12,766 nt of DNA from DATKCA01 sp035544675 (GTDB taxonomy: Bacteria; Acidobacteriota; Thermoanaerobaculia; Gp7-AA8), in the NCBI GenBank assembly GCA_035544675.1, contig DATKCA010000227.1, positions 1 to 12,766 of the forward strand, written 5' to 3'. The notes beneath the pieces were generated by a model. It made no database searches. It was not told the origin of the DNA and saw nothing but the letters and a program-made list of their open reading frames with translations. The translations under genes and the position numbers were made by a program. Shown here piece after piece: positions 1 to 6,404 of this stretch. Numbering within the stretch: the stretch's first letter is position 1; the number at the start of each line of letters is the position of its first letter.

Positions 1-562
1 GCGCGGCGGCCTGCACGCGATGGCCGAGCGACCCGAGCATCGCCTCCGCCAGCGCGCCCTCGTCCCACGCCCCTTCGTAGCGGCGCCCGTTGATGAAAAA
101 TGTCGGTGTGACGTGCGCGCCGCTGCGCAGTGCGCCCCGCGCATCCTCCTTCACTCTCGCCGCCGCGTTCGCCGCGGCGTCCGCCGTCCACTCCTGGCGC
201 TGAGGGAGCCCCCATTCCGCGGCGATCTCGTCCAGCTCGTTCGGCGCAAACGTGGGCCCGCGCTTCATCAGCGCGTCGTGCATCTCCCAGAACTTCCCCT
301 TCGTCTCCGACGCGTACTCCGCCACCTCCGCGGCCGGCACCGCATCCTCGCTCCCCTTGATGGGGAGGTGGCGGAACACATAGCGCATCCGGTCGCCGAA
401 ACGGTCGCGAAGCCCGGCCACGACCTCGTGCGCGGTGTGGCAGAAGCCGCAGGCATAGCTTCCGTACTCCACCAGCGTGATGTCGGCCAGAGGACTGCCG
501 AGGATGTGGTCGCGGTCCGGGTCTACGGGCCGGGCCAGCCTGTCAGCGTGGATCGATGTCAC
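1..562 (-). CDS. DsbA/thioredoxin-like protein, 3'-truncated by window edge; probably the N-terminal domain of an NhaA fusion
   Basis: 187 residues are visible and the reading frame is still open at the left edge. The start is the GTG at 562, whose last two bases begin the TGA of the zinc-finger gene upstream (GTGA overlap); there is no good ribosome binding site, so coupling is likely. The opening has a VDPDRDHILGSP motif, then ITLVEYGSYACGFC with a CxxC pair at C38/C41. The VTPTFFINGRRYEGAWD stretch carries the cis-Pro (about P153) of the thioredoxin_4/DsbA fold. No signal peptide is visible. These motifs match the DsbA-like domains known as stand-alone proteins and as domains fused to Na+/H+ antiporters of the NhaA family. 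The last visible residues, LGSLGHRVQAAA, resemble the linker leading into NhaA membrane segments, so I infer a thioredoxin-NhaA fusion, but no transmembrane part is in view. The thioredoxin fold is secure; the fusion is not. Confidence 0.85.
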   Translation of the reverse strand, partial: MTSIHADRLARPVDPDRDHILGSPLADITLVEYGSYACGFCHTAHEVVAGLRDRFGDRMRYVFRHLPIKGSEDAVPAAEVAEYASETKGKFWEMHDALMKRGPTFAPNELDEIAAEWGLPQRQEWTADAAANAAARVKEDARGALRSGAHVTPTFFINGRRYEGAWDEGALAEAMLGSLGHRVQAAA

Positions 563-822
563 TCGATTCCGATCTCGTCGACGTAACACCACTTCCACGC
601 CTCGCCGGGCTGGAAAGACTGGATCACCGGATGTTTGCTCCGGTGGTAGTGCCTGGTGGCGTGCTTGTTCTTCGACGAGTCGCAGCAGCCGACGTGTCCG
701 CAGCGCAGGCAGCGGCGGAGGTGCACCCACGAGTCGCCTGACTGCAGACACTCCTCGCAGCCGTCCGGCGTGCGGGGGGCGGCGTCATCGGTGGTGCGGA
801 GGTGTTCGCAGGAATCGGGCAT
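559..822 (-). CDS. UBP-type zinc finger protein (ZnF-UBP domain), 87 aa
   Basis: A small single-domain protein. The metal-binding pattern of the ZnF-UBP family is complete: C5-x-H7, C22-x-x-C25, C38-x-x-C41-G-H, C46 (with C47), H54, H58 and H64, followed by the typical HPVIQSF and EAWKWCYVD segments. In eukaryotic deubiquitinases this fold binds the free C-terminus of ubiquitin. Bacterial stand-alone members of about 80-90 aa are common but their ligand is unknown. The ATG directly follows the TAG of the DUF5996 gene with no gap, and the TGA overlaps the GTG of the DsbA-like gene, so it sits in the middle of a coupled three-gene unit. There is no strong Shine-Dalgarno sequence, which fits translation by re-initiation. 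The domain call is secure; the function is unknown. Confidence 0.9.
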   Translation of the reverse strand: MPDSCEHLRTTDDAAPRTPDGCEECLQSGDSWVHLRRCLRCGHVGCCDSSKNKHATRHYHRSKHPVIQSFQPGEAWKWCYVDEIGIE

Positions 823-1731
823 CTAGTGGCCTGTAACGGAGGCGCTCCTCTCCAGCGCGGCGCGGTCCCACCGGCCGGCGTTCGCCGCGGCCTCGTATGT
901 CGTCTGGCAGTAGTCGAGCAGCATCGCTTCCGGATCTGGGGCGCGGCGCACTTCATCGTAGTCGAGGTAAAACCCGCCCAGAGCCGGAAGGTAGGAGGTC
1001 TGCGCGGGGCGCACGACCGCTTCGCGGAATCCCTGCGGCTCCGGCGCGGCGTAGCTGTAGAACGAAGGACGCGGCAGCCGGCTGTCCCCGGGCCAGAAGC
1101 CGACGCTGCTCACCTCGTGTGAATATGCCTCGCGCGTCATTGCGTCCGCGCCTTCGCGCCGCGGCGCCGGCCGGCCGGAAAACCGCGTCACGGCCAGATC
1201 GAAGCTGCCCCAGAAGAAGTGTACCGGGCTGCACTTCCCGGTGAAGCGCGCCCGGAACTTCGTGAACACCTCGTGCGTGAGCGCCAGGATCCGCCAGAAG
1301 CGCTCGACGGCGTCGCGGTCGTATGCGCGATGGTGCTCGTCGCGGTCGAGCGGGAACGCGTCCTCGGGGATCTCGACGGGCGTGGGCCAGATGACGCACT
1401 CGATGCCGGCCACCTCGAGCACGCTGAAGATCTCGCGGTACAGGTCGGCCACGCTGCGCGGTCCCAGCGGAATGTCGTGCTCCGCGCCGCTGCTGACGCG
1501 GATCCGCAGCACGTGGGCGATGAAGTCGAACTCCATGTCGAACCAGCGGTCGCCGTAGGGAATCTCCGACGTGGTGAGCCCGCGCGCGCTGACGTACAGC
1601 GGCACGTTCCACCAGTGATTGATCGTCGGCGTGCGGGCCAGACGGATCTTGCCGACGATCTGCGTCCAGCGGTGCAGAGTGCGCTGCGTGTCCCACCAGG
1701 GCTCGAGCGGGAGAGCGGGCCAGTGGCGCAT
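823..1731 (-). CDS. DUF5996 family protein, 302 aa
   Basis: Recognised by conserved blocks characteristic of DUF5996: WPALPLEPWWDTQRTLHRW near the start, QIVGKIRLA, NHWWNVPLYVSARGLTTS, IPYGDRWFDMEFDFI, IWPTPVEIP, GKCSPVHFFWGSFDLAVTR, FSGRPAP, TREAYSHEVSSVGFWPG and FYSYAAPEPQGF. The family has no assigned function. The protein appears cytosolic, with no signal peptide or membrane segment. The frame stays open for 60 more codons upstream, but those codons are Pro/Gly/Arg-rich translations of tandem repeats and lack family similarity; homology starts at MRHWPALPL, so I start at the ATG at 1731. A GTG three codons earlier (1740) is possible. No Shine-Dalgarno precedes the start, but a TATAGT hexamer ends 7 nt before it, suggesting a leaderless transcript. 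The stop codon abuts the zinc-finger gene. Confidence 0.92.
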   Translation of the reverse strand: MRHWPALPLEPWWDTQRTLHRWTQIVGKIRLARTPTINHWWNVPLYVSARGLTTSEIPYGDRWFDMEFDFIAHVLRIRVSSGAEHDIPLGPRSVADLYREIFSVLEVAGIECVIWPTPVEIPEDAFPLDRDEHHRAYDRDAVERFWRILALTHEVFTKFRARFTGKCSPVHFFWGSFDLAVTRFSGRPAPRREGADAMTREAYSHEVSSVGFWPGDSRLPRPSFYSYAAPEPQGFREAVVRPAQTSYLPALGGFYLDYDEVRRAPDPEAMLLDYCQTTYEAAANAGRWDRAALERSASVTGH

Positions 1732-1738
1732 CCGCAGC

Positions 1739-1744
1739 ACTATA
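1739..1744 (-). promoter_or_regulatory. Candidate -10 element (TATAGT) for a leaderless DUF5996 transcript
   Basis: On the minus strand TATAGT lies exactly 7 nt before the ATG at 1731, which would place transcription initiation at or next to the first base of the start codon. No Shine-Dalgarno is present and no convincing -35 is seen; the upstream position falls in the GC-rich 7-bp repeat. The same TAnnnT plus 7 nt arrangement occurs before the GH31 gene. This is inference from sequence geometry only. Confidence 0.4.
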
Positions 1745-1754
1745 TCGGGCCCTG

Positions 1755-1785
1755 GGGCCTCGGGCCTCGGGCCTCGGGCCTCGGG
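1755..1785. repeat. 7-bp tandem repeat, four copies of GGGCCTC
   Basis: Four perfect head-to-tail copies of GGGCCTC start at 1755, 1762, 1769 and 1776 and are followed by a partial GGG. It lies directly upstream of the DUF5996 start and belongs to a non-coding repeat region between the MarR and DUF5996 genes. Read in the DUF5996 frame it gives a spurious Arg/Gly/Pro-rich peptide. Copy number is probably variable between strains (inference). Confidence 0.85.
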
Positions 1786-1813
1786 AGAACGAGCCTGATG
1801 TGGGGCCGGTCTT

Positions 1814-1840
1814 CCCGTGCCCGAGCCCGTGCCCGAGCCC
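1814..1840. repeat. 12-bp tandem repeat, two copies of CCCGTGCCCGAG plus CCC
   Basis: Two perfect copies of CCCGTGCCCGAG at 1814-1825 and 1826-1837 are followed by CCC. The repeat lies between the 7-bp array and the long palindrome, so 1755-1903 reads as one composite intergenic repeat region. Confidence 0.8.
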
Positions 1841-1857
1841 GGCCTTTGACTCTCGTG

Positions 1858-1903
1858 GTGGAGCGCCGCCGACCCGGCGGCCGCCGAGTCGGCGGCGTTC
1901 CAC
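1858..1903. repeat. 46-bp near-perfect palindrome (REP-like intergenic element)
   Basis: The left arm 1858-1880 pairs with the right arm 1881-1903 around a centre at 1880/1881. Outer arms are GTGGAGCGCCGCCGAC (1858-1873) and GTCGGCGGCGTTCCAC (1888-1903). They are perfect except for 1863/1898, which can form a G:U pair in one RNA sense. A single mismatch at 1874/1887 separates them from a perfect inner arm GCGG-type palindrome at 1875-1886. The element begins 20 nt past the MarR stop codon and has no T-tract on either side, so it looks more like a REP-type element or mRNA-end hairpin than a classical terminator. No transposase gene is nearby. Confidence 0.8.
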
Positions 1904-1922
1904 AGAAACACCGACCCGAAGC

Positions 1923-2390
1923 CTACGTTCCCCCGCGTGCTTCCTCCAGCAGCTCACACAGCGCGTCGAGCCGCCTGGCCGGCATGTGGGCGAGCGTCTT
2001 CCGCACGGTCTTGTCGATCGTGTCGTCGAGCGACTCGAGGACGCGCAGGCCATCCCTGGCGATGATGGACCGGACGACACGGCGGTCGCCCGTATCGCGC
2101 GAGCGCGTGACCAGGCCGCGCGCTTCCAGGCGGTCGAGCAGGCGCGTCAGATCGGGGTCGCGCCGGACCATCCGCTCGGAGATCTCGCCGCACGGGAGTC
2201 CCTCGTGGCCTGCTCCGCGGAGGATGCGGAGGACGTTGTACTGGGAGAGGCTGAGGTTGGCTTCGCGCAGGACCTCGTTCATGGGGACGGCGAGCTGATC
2301 GGCGGTGCGGAGCATTGCCAGGACTACCTCCTCCTGGAGGCTGGTGAAGGGGCGTTTCTGCTTGATCTCGCTCTTGAGCCTGCCGGCCAT
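1923..2390 (-). CDS. MarR-family transcriptional regulator, 155 aa
   Basis: A winged helix-turn-helix regulator. From this start, a helical N-terminal region (FTSLQEEVVLAMLRTADQL) leads to the LSLSQYNVLRIL helix. The DNA-reading part follows, LPCGEISERMVRRDPDLTRLLDRLEARGLVTR (about residues 65-96, described by its ends), then the wing with the family signature DTGDRRVV. A C-terminal dimerisation helix completes it. Length is normal for MarR. I chose the ATG at 2390 because GAGGG lies 5 nt upstream; an in-frame ATG at 2402 lacks a well-placed site. The gene is divergent from YceI-pirin, with overlapping promoter regions. MarR proteins usually repress themselves and the divergent operon until a ligand or oxidant releases them, so YceI-pirin are the likely targets (inference). 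A ligand cannot be predicted. Confidence 0.93.
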   Translation of the reverse strand: MAGRLKSEIKQKRPFTSLQEEVVLAMLRTADQLAVPMNEVLREANLSLSQYNVLRILRGAGHEGLPCGEISERMVRRDPDLTRLLDRLEARGLVTRSRDTGDRRVVRSIIARDGLRVLESLDDTIDKTVRKTLAHMPARRLDALCELLEEARGGT

Positions 2391-2428
2391 CGATTCCCTC
2401 ATCGGCCCTGGTAACGCGCTCTCTAGGC

Positions 2429-2434
2429 ACTATA
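2429..2434 (-). promoter_or_regulatory. Candidate -10 (TATAGT) of the marR-type gene
   Basis: TATAGT on the minus strand would start transcription near 2422, giving a leader of roughly 20-30 nt to the MarR start codon. No good -35 is seen at 16-18 nt. It lies 6 bp from the -35 of the divergent YceI promoter, so one bound regulator dimer could cover both. Confidence 0.4.
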
Positions 2435-2440
2435 CTCCTC

Positions 2441-2469
2441 TTGACATTAATCGTTGCGAGGAATAACGT
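2441..2469 (+). promoter_or_regulatory. Candidate sigma-70-type promoter of the YceI-pirin operon, with probable MarR operator
   Basis: A perfect -35 TTGACA (2441-2446) is followed after 17 bp by TAACGT (2464-2469), which keeps the key -10 positions T, A and final T. Initiation would be near 2476, about 40 nt before the YceI ATG. The stretch is noticeably AT-richer than the surrounding DNA. An imperfect inverted repeat, CCTC (2437-2440) against GAGG (2458-2461) around ATTAAT, is a plausible but weak MarR operator. The -35 and spacing are visible; operator function is inferred. Confidence 0.5.
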
Positions 2470-2516
2470 GCCGCGGCATATTCTTTGAATGGTCATCACG
2501 CAAGGAGAAAGACACC

Positions 2517-3074
2517 ATGGCAGACACAACCACATGGCAGATCGACCCGGCCCACTCGGCCGTGGAGTTCGCGGTCAAACACATGATGTTCACCACCGTC
2601 CGCGGACGCTTCAAGGACCTCAAGGGCACCATCGAAGTCGATGAGAAGAACCCCGACCGCTCCGTCGTCGACGTGGAGATCGCCGCGGCCAGCATCGACA
2701 CCGGCGTGGCCGATCGGGACGCCCATCTGCGCTCGGCCGACTTCCTGGACGTGGAGAATCACCCCACCATCACGTTTCGCAGCAGGCGCGTGGAAGGGGC
2801 GATGAAGAAGGAAGGCGACAAGTTTCGAGTCACCGGCGACCTCACCATCCGCGGCACGAAGATGGAAGTCACACTCGAAGCCGGATACGAGGGAACGGGC
2901 AAGGACCCGTGGGGCGGCACGCGAGGCGGCGCTCGCGCCACCACGAAGATCGACCGGCGGGACTGGGGGCTCAAGTGGAATCAGGCGCTCGAGACCGGCG
3001 GCATCCTCGTGGCGAACGAAGTGCGCATCGAGATCGAAGTGCAGGCCGTGAAGGCGGCGCCCGTCACCGCGTAA
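2517..3074 (+). CDS. YceI family protein (lipocalin-like, isoprenoid-binding fold), 185 aa
   Basis: It opens with the family signature TTWQIDPAHSAVEFAVKHMM and continues with VRGRFKDLKGTIEVD. Further blocks are the ASIDTGVADRDAHLRSADFLDVENHP motif (ends given), PTITFRSRRVE, GDLTIRGTKMEVTLE and a late DWGLKWN strand. YceI proteins are extended beta-barrels, and structures of homologues hold a polyisoprenoid or fatty-acid-like ligand. Some members respond to pH, osmotic or oxidative stress. The start at 2517 is fixed by AAGGAG (2502-2507) at 9 nt; upstream codons lack homology. Unlike E. coli YceI there is no signal peptide, so this copy should act in the cytoplasm. It is the first gene of a two-gene operon with pirin, 31 nt apart, and is probably controlled by the divergent MarR. 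Confidence 0.95.
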   Translation: MADTTTWQIDPAHSAVEFAVKHMMFTTVRGRFKDLKGTIEVDEKNPDRSVVDVEIAAASIDTGVADRDAHLRSADFLDVENHPTITFRSRRVEGAMKKEGDKFRVTGDLTIRGTKMEVTLEAGYEGTGKDPWGGTRGGARATTKIDRRDWGLKWNQALETGGILVANEVRIEIEVQAVKAAPVTA

Positions 3075-3105
3075 CGTCATCCCGAGAGTGAGCAGGAGGA
3101 GATCC

Positions 3106-3807
3106 ATGATCACCGTTCGAAAATCGGAAGACCGCGGAACCGGCCGTCATGGCTGGCTCACCTCGCGGCATACGTTCTCGTTCGCGAATTACTACGACCC
3201 GCAGCACATGGGCTTCCGCGACCTGCGAGTGATCAACGAGGACGTCGTCGCCCCCGGACGCGGGTTCGGCGCGCACCAGCACGACAACATGGAGATCATC
3301 TCCATCGTGATGGAGGGCGCGCTTGCGCATCGCGACAGCACCGGAGGCGACGGCGTCCTCCGCCGCGGGGAAGTGCAGCGCATGAGCGCCGGCACCGGTG
3401 TCGTGCACAGCGAGTTCAACGGATCGGAGAGCGAGCCGGTGCACTTCTTCCAGATCTGGCTGATGCCCCGGAAGGACGGCATCGCGCCCGGATACGAGCA
3501 GAAGCTCTTCCCCGAGGAGGAGAGGCGCGGGAGGCTGCGTCTTCTGGTGGCGCCGGGAGGAAACGACGGCGCGCTCGACATCCATCAGGATGCGCGGCTG
3601 TACACATCGATCCTCGACAAAGGTCAGAGCGTCGAGCACGAACTGGCTGCCGGCCGCGCCGCCTGGATCCAGGTCGCCCGCGGCAGCATCGACGTGAACG
3701 GCGTGACGATCGGCGCGGGCGACGGCGCCGCCATCGAGGACGAGACGAAGCTCCGCATCGGCAGCAGCAACGGCCAGTCCGAGATCCTGCTCTTCGATCT
3801 CCGGTAA
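3106..3807 (+). CDS. Pirin family protein, YhhW-like bicupin, 233 aa
   Basis: Pirins are cytosolic bicupins that bind one metal in the N-terminal cupin. All four metal ligands sit at the numbering of E. coli YhhW: H57 and H59 in FGAHQHDNMEIIS, then H101 and E103 in GTGVVHSEFN. The N-terminal TSRHTFSFANYYDP motif and the PVHFFQIWLMP strand are also typical, and length matches YhhW-type pirins. Several pirins show quercetin 2,3-dioxygenase activity in vitro; the physiological substrate is usually unknown. The ATG at 3106 is preceded by AGGAGG at 6 nt, the strongest ribosome binding site in the window; an earlier in-frame start at 3088 has none. It follows YceI closely, so it is probably co-transcribed. 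It ends 15 nt from the convergent DUF5916 gene with no obvious terminator between. Confidence 0.95.
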   Translation: MITVRKSEDRGTGRHGWLTSRHTFSFANYYDPQHMGFRDLRVINEDVVAPGRGFGAHQHDNMEIISIVMEGALAHRDSTGGDGVLRRGEVQRMSAGTGVVHSEFNGSESEPVHFFQIWLMPRKDGIAPGYEQKLFPEEERRGRLRLLVAPGGNDGALDIHQDARLYTSILDKGQSVEHELAAGRAAWIQVARGSIDVNGVTIGAGDGAAIEDETKLRIGSSNGQSEILLFDLR

Positions 3808-3822
3808 CCCGCGCCCGTGCCC

Positions 3823-6396
3823 TCACAACGGCAGCCAGTAGGAGAGCTTCACGAGAAACACGTCGTGCGACGGCGCTCCCGGAATGGCGCGAAGGTCGCG
3901 GCCGAAGCGGAAGTCGCCGACCCCGGCGACGGTGGCGCGGTTCTCGTTCCAGGCGATGTACAGCGCCGAGCCGGGACGGAACTCCCAGCGCGCCACCGCG
4001 CTGCCGCGGACGCTGCGGAAGTTGAAGTCGTCCGAGCCCACCGCGCCGCTGTACGGAGTGTAGTGGCGCGTCCTGGCCGCCGCGAGGGTGTGATAGTCGT
4101 GGTAGTTGCCGGCGGAGACGAACGGCTGCACGTAGAGCTGGATCGAGAAGCGCGCGTTCAGCGTCCAGTCGGCGCGCGTGCCGATCTCGAAGGAGTGCTG
4201 GTCCAGCCGGGCGAAGAGATACCGCCTGCCGAACGTGGCCGCCGCCGCGGCGTCCGCGAAGTCGTCGACGTACTGGGTGTCATCGTGCGAGCGCGTGAAC
4301 GACGGCTCGAGAGTGATCTGAAGGCTCGATGAAGGCCGGGCCTGGAGCGAGACTCCCGCGGTCCGGGCGTAAGACCCATCGGCGTAGCGGTCGAATCTGC
4401 CGCGGGCTCCGTATGCGAACCTGCGGCGGTGGTCGCTCGAGACGCTCAGCTGGAGGCTCGTGAAGCCGGGCGAGCGAACGAGGGGGCCGCCGCGCGTCTT
4501 CTGATCGGAGAAGGCATCCGGTCCAGCGAAGAGCGCCACCCGCCCCTCCCAGTAATTCTGAAGCGTGGCGAAAGCGTCGGCGAAGAAGCCACGCTCCAGC
4601 GTGTCGCCGTCGAAGTTGCGGTTCTGCCACATTCCGAACCAGACGTTGCGCTCGCGGAAGCGCTTCGTCACGTTCTGATTCACGTACTGCATGAGCGCGT
4701 GGCCGGATACGATGTCGGTGCGCTGCATGAAGCCGGCGTCGTTCGTCTCGTATCCGGGCGAATACGCGTGGACCTGCACGATGGGCCGCCACAGGCCCGT
4801 GGCCTTCGAGATCATCGCGCTGCCGCCCCATCCCGAGAGCGAGGTGCGCGCCGGATCGAACACGACGTGGGTTGCGTCGGGACGGTTGTAATAGCGCGAC
4901 GGTGAGCTCTGCGTCGCCTCGATCGCCTCGGCGCTTCCTGCCACGCGCGAGCCGACGGCGAAGCCTTCCAGGATCCACGACTTGTCGCGGAAGCTCGTGT
5001 ACGCGTCGATCCCGGCTGTCGTCGCCGAGCGGCGGAGCAGCGACAACTCGGCCGGCAGGCGGCGCTGCACCGACGTCACGAGCACGCCCACTCGCGACCC
5101 GCTGCCGATCTGCTTCGTGGCCCGAGCCACGAAGTAGTTCGTCATCGGCTCGGCGGCCTGTCTTCCCGATACGACTCCCGGCGTGACGAAGTGGGCGTGC
5201 TCGGTGTCGGTGAGGGCGTCGAGCAGACCGAGGGACCAGCCCCCGGGCAGTTTGCCCGTCAGCTTGGCGGCGCCGAGGATCGCGGTCTCGGAGGGGGCGG
5301 AGACGTAGAGGGCGTCGGGCCTGAGCTGGGGGGCCCGTCCGACGCGGCGCGTGTAGAACTGGCTCGGCGTGAAGAAGAAGCTGAAGTGACTGGGCGCCGG
5401 CGTGTCGCCGAACCGGAAGATGTCGGTCCCCTCGGTGAAGAACGGGCGCTTCTCCGGATAGAACGTCTCGAACTGGCTGAGGTTCACCACGGCCGGGTCG
5501 ACTTCCACCTGGCCGAAGTCGGGGTTGATCGTGCCTGTGAGAGTGAGGCTGGACGTGAGCGCGTACTTCACGTCGAGGCCGCCGTCCGCGCGCATGTCGC
5601 GGCGCTCCAGGAGCGGATTGCTGCGGTCGGCGCGCGTCCTGATGTCGGATCGCGCCACGGCGTAGGGAACGAGCTCGAGCGACCGTCCGCGGCGGATGCC
5701 GCTGATGCCGGTGATGTCGGCGAAGTGTGAGACGAAGCCGGTCTCGCCCTTGCGCGTGTTGACGATGCGCACCCACTCGTTGCGGCGCACGGTGCGGCGG
5801 GTGATGTTGAGGCCCCAGACGTGCTCCGGCCGGTCCGGAAAGCGGAGCTGCGAGAACGGCACGCGGACCTCCGCCACCCACCCGTCGGCGACGATCCTCG
5901 TGGCCGACTCCCAGACGCCGTCCCAGCTGGAGTCCTCGCCGATGTCGTTGTAGAGCACCGTGTCGAGCTGCGTGCCGGCCGGCGTGACGGTGAACGCGTT
6001 TCCGGAGAGACGGTCGAGCTGTGGGTCGAGGTTGATGGAGAGGAAGTCGGTCTGCGTGAACGTGTCGCGGCGCGAGAGCAGCGCGCTGGGCGGGTGCGTG
6101 TCGGTCATCTTCGCGCCGAAGTAGATGGCGTCGTCGTCGTACACGATGCGGACGCTGGTCGGCAGCGTGGCCGGCTGGCCGTCGTCGGGATCGTGCTGCG
6201 TGAAGTCGGTGAACTCCGGCGCGCTCTGCCACGCCGCATCGGACAGGTCGCCGTCGATGACCGGCGGCGCGCTCACGCGCACCGCCGTGAGCCGAGGCCG
6301 CTCCGGCCAGTTCGCCCCCTCCGCCACCCCCGCAACCAGCAGGAGGACCCATGGGGTCAGGTCTTTCCTTTTGCACTTTCCCACTGGGGGTAGCAT
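3823..6396 (-). CDS. DUF5916 outer-membrane protein with N-terminal carbohydrate-binding family 9-like domain, about 857 aa
   Basis: After a signal-like N-terminus (KCKRK, hydrophobic WVLLLVAGVA, likely cleavage after AEG) comes a CBM9/DOMON-like domain, about residues 43-220. It has APPVIDGDLSDAAWQSAP, VRIVYDDDAIYFGAKMTD, GWVAEVRVPFSQLRF and WGLNITRR. The remainder is DUF5916, with the hallmark NPDFGQVEVDPAVVNLSQFE and PEKRPFFTEG, then many alternating beta-strands consistent with an outer-membrane barrel. It ends in LSYWLPL, without the usual terminal Phe. Transport or surface sugar binding is plausible but the family is uncharacterised. The start is uncertain: this ATG is 8 nt past the GH31 stop, while a GTG at 6408 overlaps that stop as GTGA. 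Either implies coupling to GH31. The first 15 or so codons coincide with a repeat-like element and show no family similarity. Confidence 0.9.
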   Translation of the reverse strand: MLPPVGKCKRKDLTPWVLLLVAGVAEGANWPERPRLTAVRVSAPPVIDGDLSDAAWQSAPEFTDFTQHDPDDGQPATLPTSVRIVYDDDAIYFGAKMTDTHPPSALLSRRDTFTQTDFLSINLDPQLDRLSGNAFTVTPAGTQLDTVLYNDIGEDSSWDGVWESATRIVADGWVAEVRVPFSQLRFPDRPEHVWGLNITRRTVRRNEWVRIVNTRKGETGFVSHFADITGISGIRRGRSLELVPYAVARSDIRTRADRSNPLLERRDMRADGGLDVKYALTSSLTLTGTINPDFGQVEVDPAVVNLSQFETFYPEKRPFFTEGTDIFRFGDTPAPSHFSFFFTPSQFYTRRVGRAPQLRPDALYVSAPSETAILGAAKLTGKLPGGWSLGLLDALTDTEHAHFVTPGVVSGRQAAEPMTNYFVARATKQIGSGSRVGVLVTSVQRRLPAELSLLRRSATTAGIDAYTSFRDKSWILEGFAVGSRVAGSAEAIEATQSSPSRYYNRPDATHVVFDPARTSLSGWGGSAMISKATGLWRPIVQVHAYSPGYETNDAGFMQRTDIVSGHALMQYVNQNVTKRFRERNVWFGMWQNRNFDGDTLERGFFADAFATLQNYWEGRVALFAGPDAFSDQKTRGGPLVRSPGFTSLQLSVSSDHRRRFAYGARGRFDRYADGSYARTAGVSLQARPSSSLQITLEPSFTRSHDDTQYVDDFADAAAAATFGRRYLFARLDQHSFEIGTRADWTLNARFSIQLYVQPFVSAGNYHDYHTLAAARTRHYTPYSGAVGSDDFNFRSVRGSAVARWEFRPGSALYIAWNENRATVAGVGDFRFGRDLRAIPGAPSHDVFLVKLSYWLPL
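6345..6390. repeat. Possible dispersed-repeat fragment within the 5' end of the DUF5916 gene
   Basis: On the minus strand this segment contains GCAAAAGGAAAGACCTGACC and then CCATGGGTCC. It is AT-richer than its flanks and includes the interrupted palindrome GGACC/GGGTC around 6346-6358. A core of the form AAAGACCTGACCCC is one I remember as a recurrent dispersed motif in GC-rich soil bacterial genomes, often translated as KDLTP in spurious ORFs. That recollection could not be checked here. If right, the first codons of the DUF5916 gene derive from a mobile or repetitive sequence. Confidence 0.4.
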
Positions 6397-6404
6397 GTTA
6401 CGAG

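Noticed and set aside
1755..1840. Possible CRISPR-like repeat array
   Set aside because: Units are 7 and 12 bp, directly adjacent and without spacers; no cas genes are present.
1858..1903. Intrinsic terminator of the MarR gene
   Set aside because: The hairpin is strong but no U-run follows on the minus strand, so I call it a palindromic repeat instead.
1219..2298. Long plus-strand frames across DUF5996 and MarR
   Set aside because: They run through the repeats and are antisense to two clear genes; composition is typical of GC-driven spurious frames.
3808..3822. Terminator between pirin and DUF5916
   Set aside because: The 15-bp gap is simple C/G-rich sequence with no inverted repeat.
4280..6376. 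A 698-codon minus-strand frame inside the DUF5916 gene
   Set aside because: Shifted-frame shadow rich in Arg, Pro and Gly. The DUF5916 frame carries the conserved motifs throughout, so this is not a frameshifted gene.
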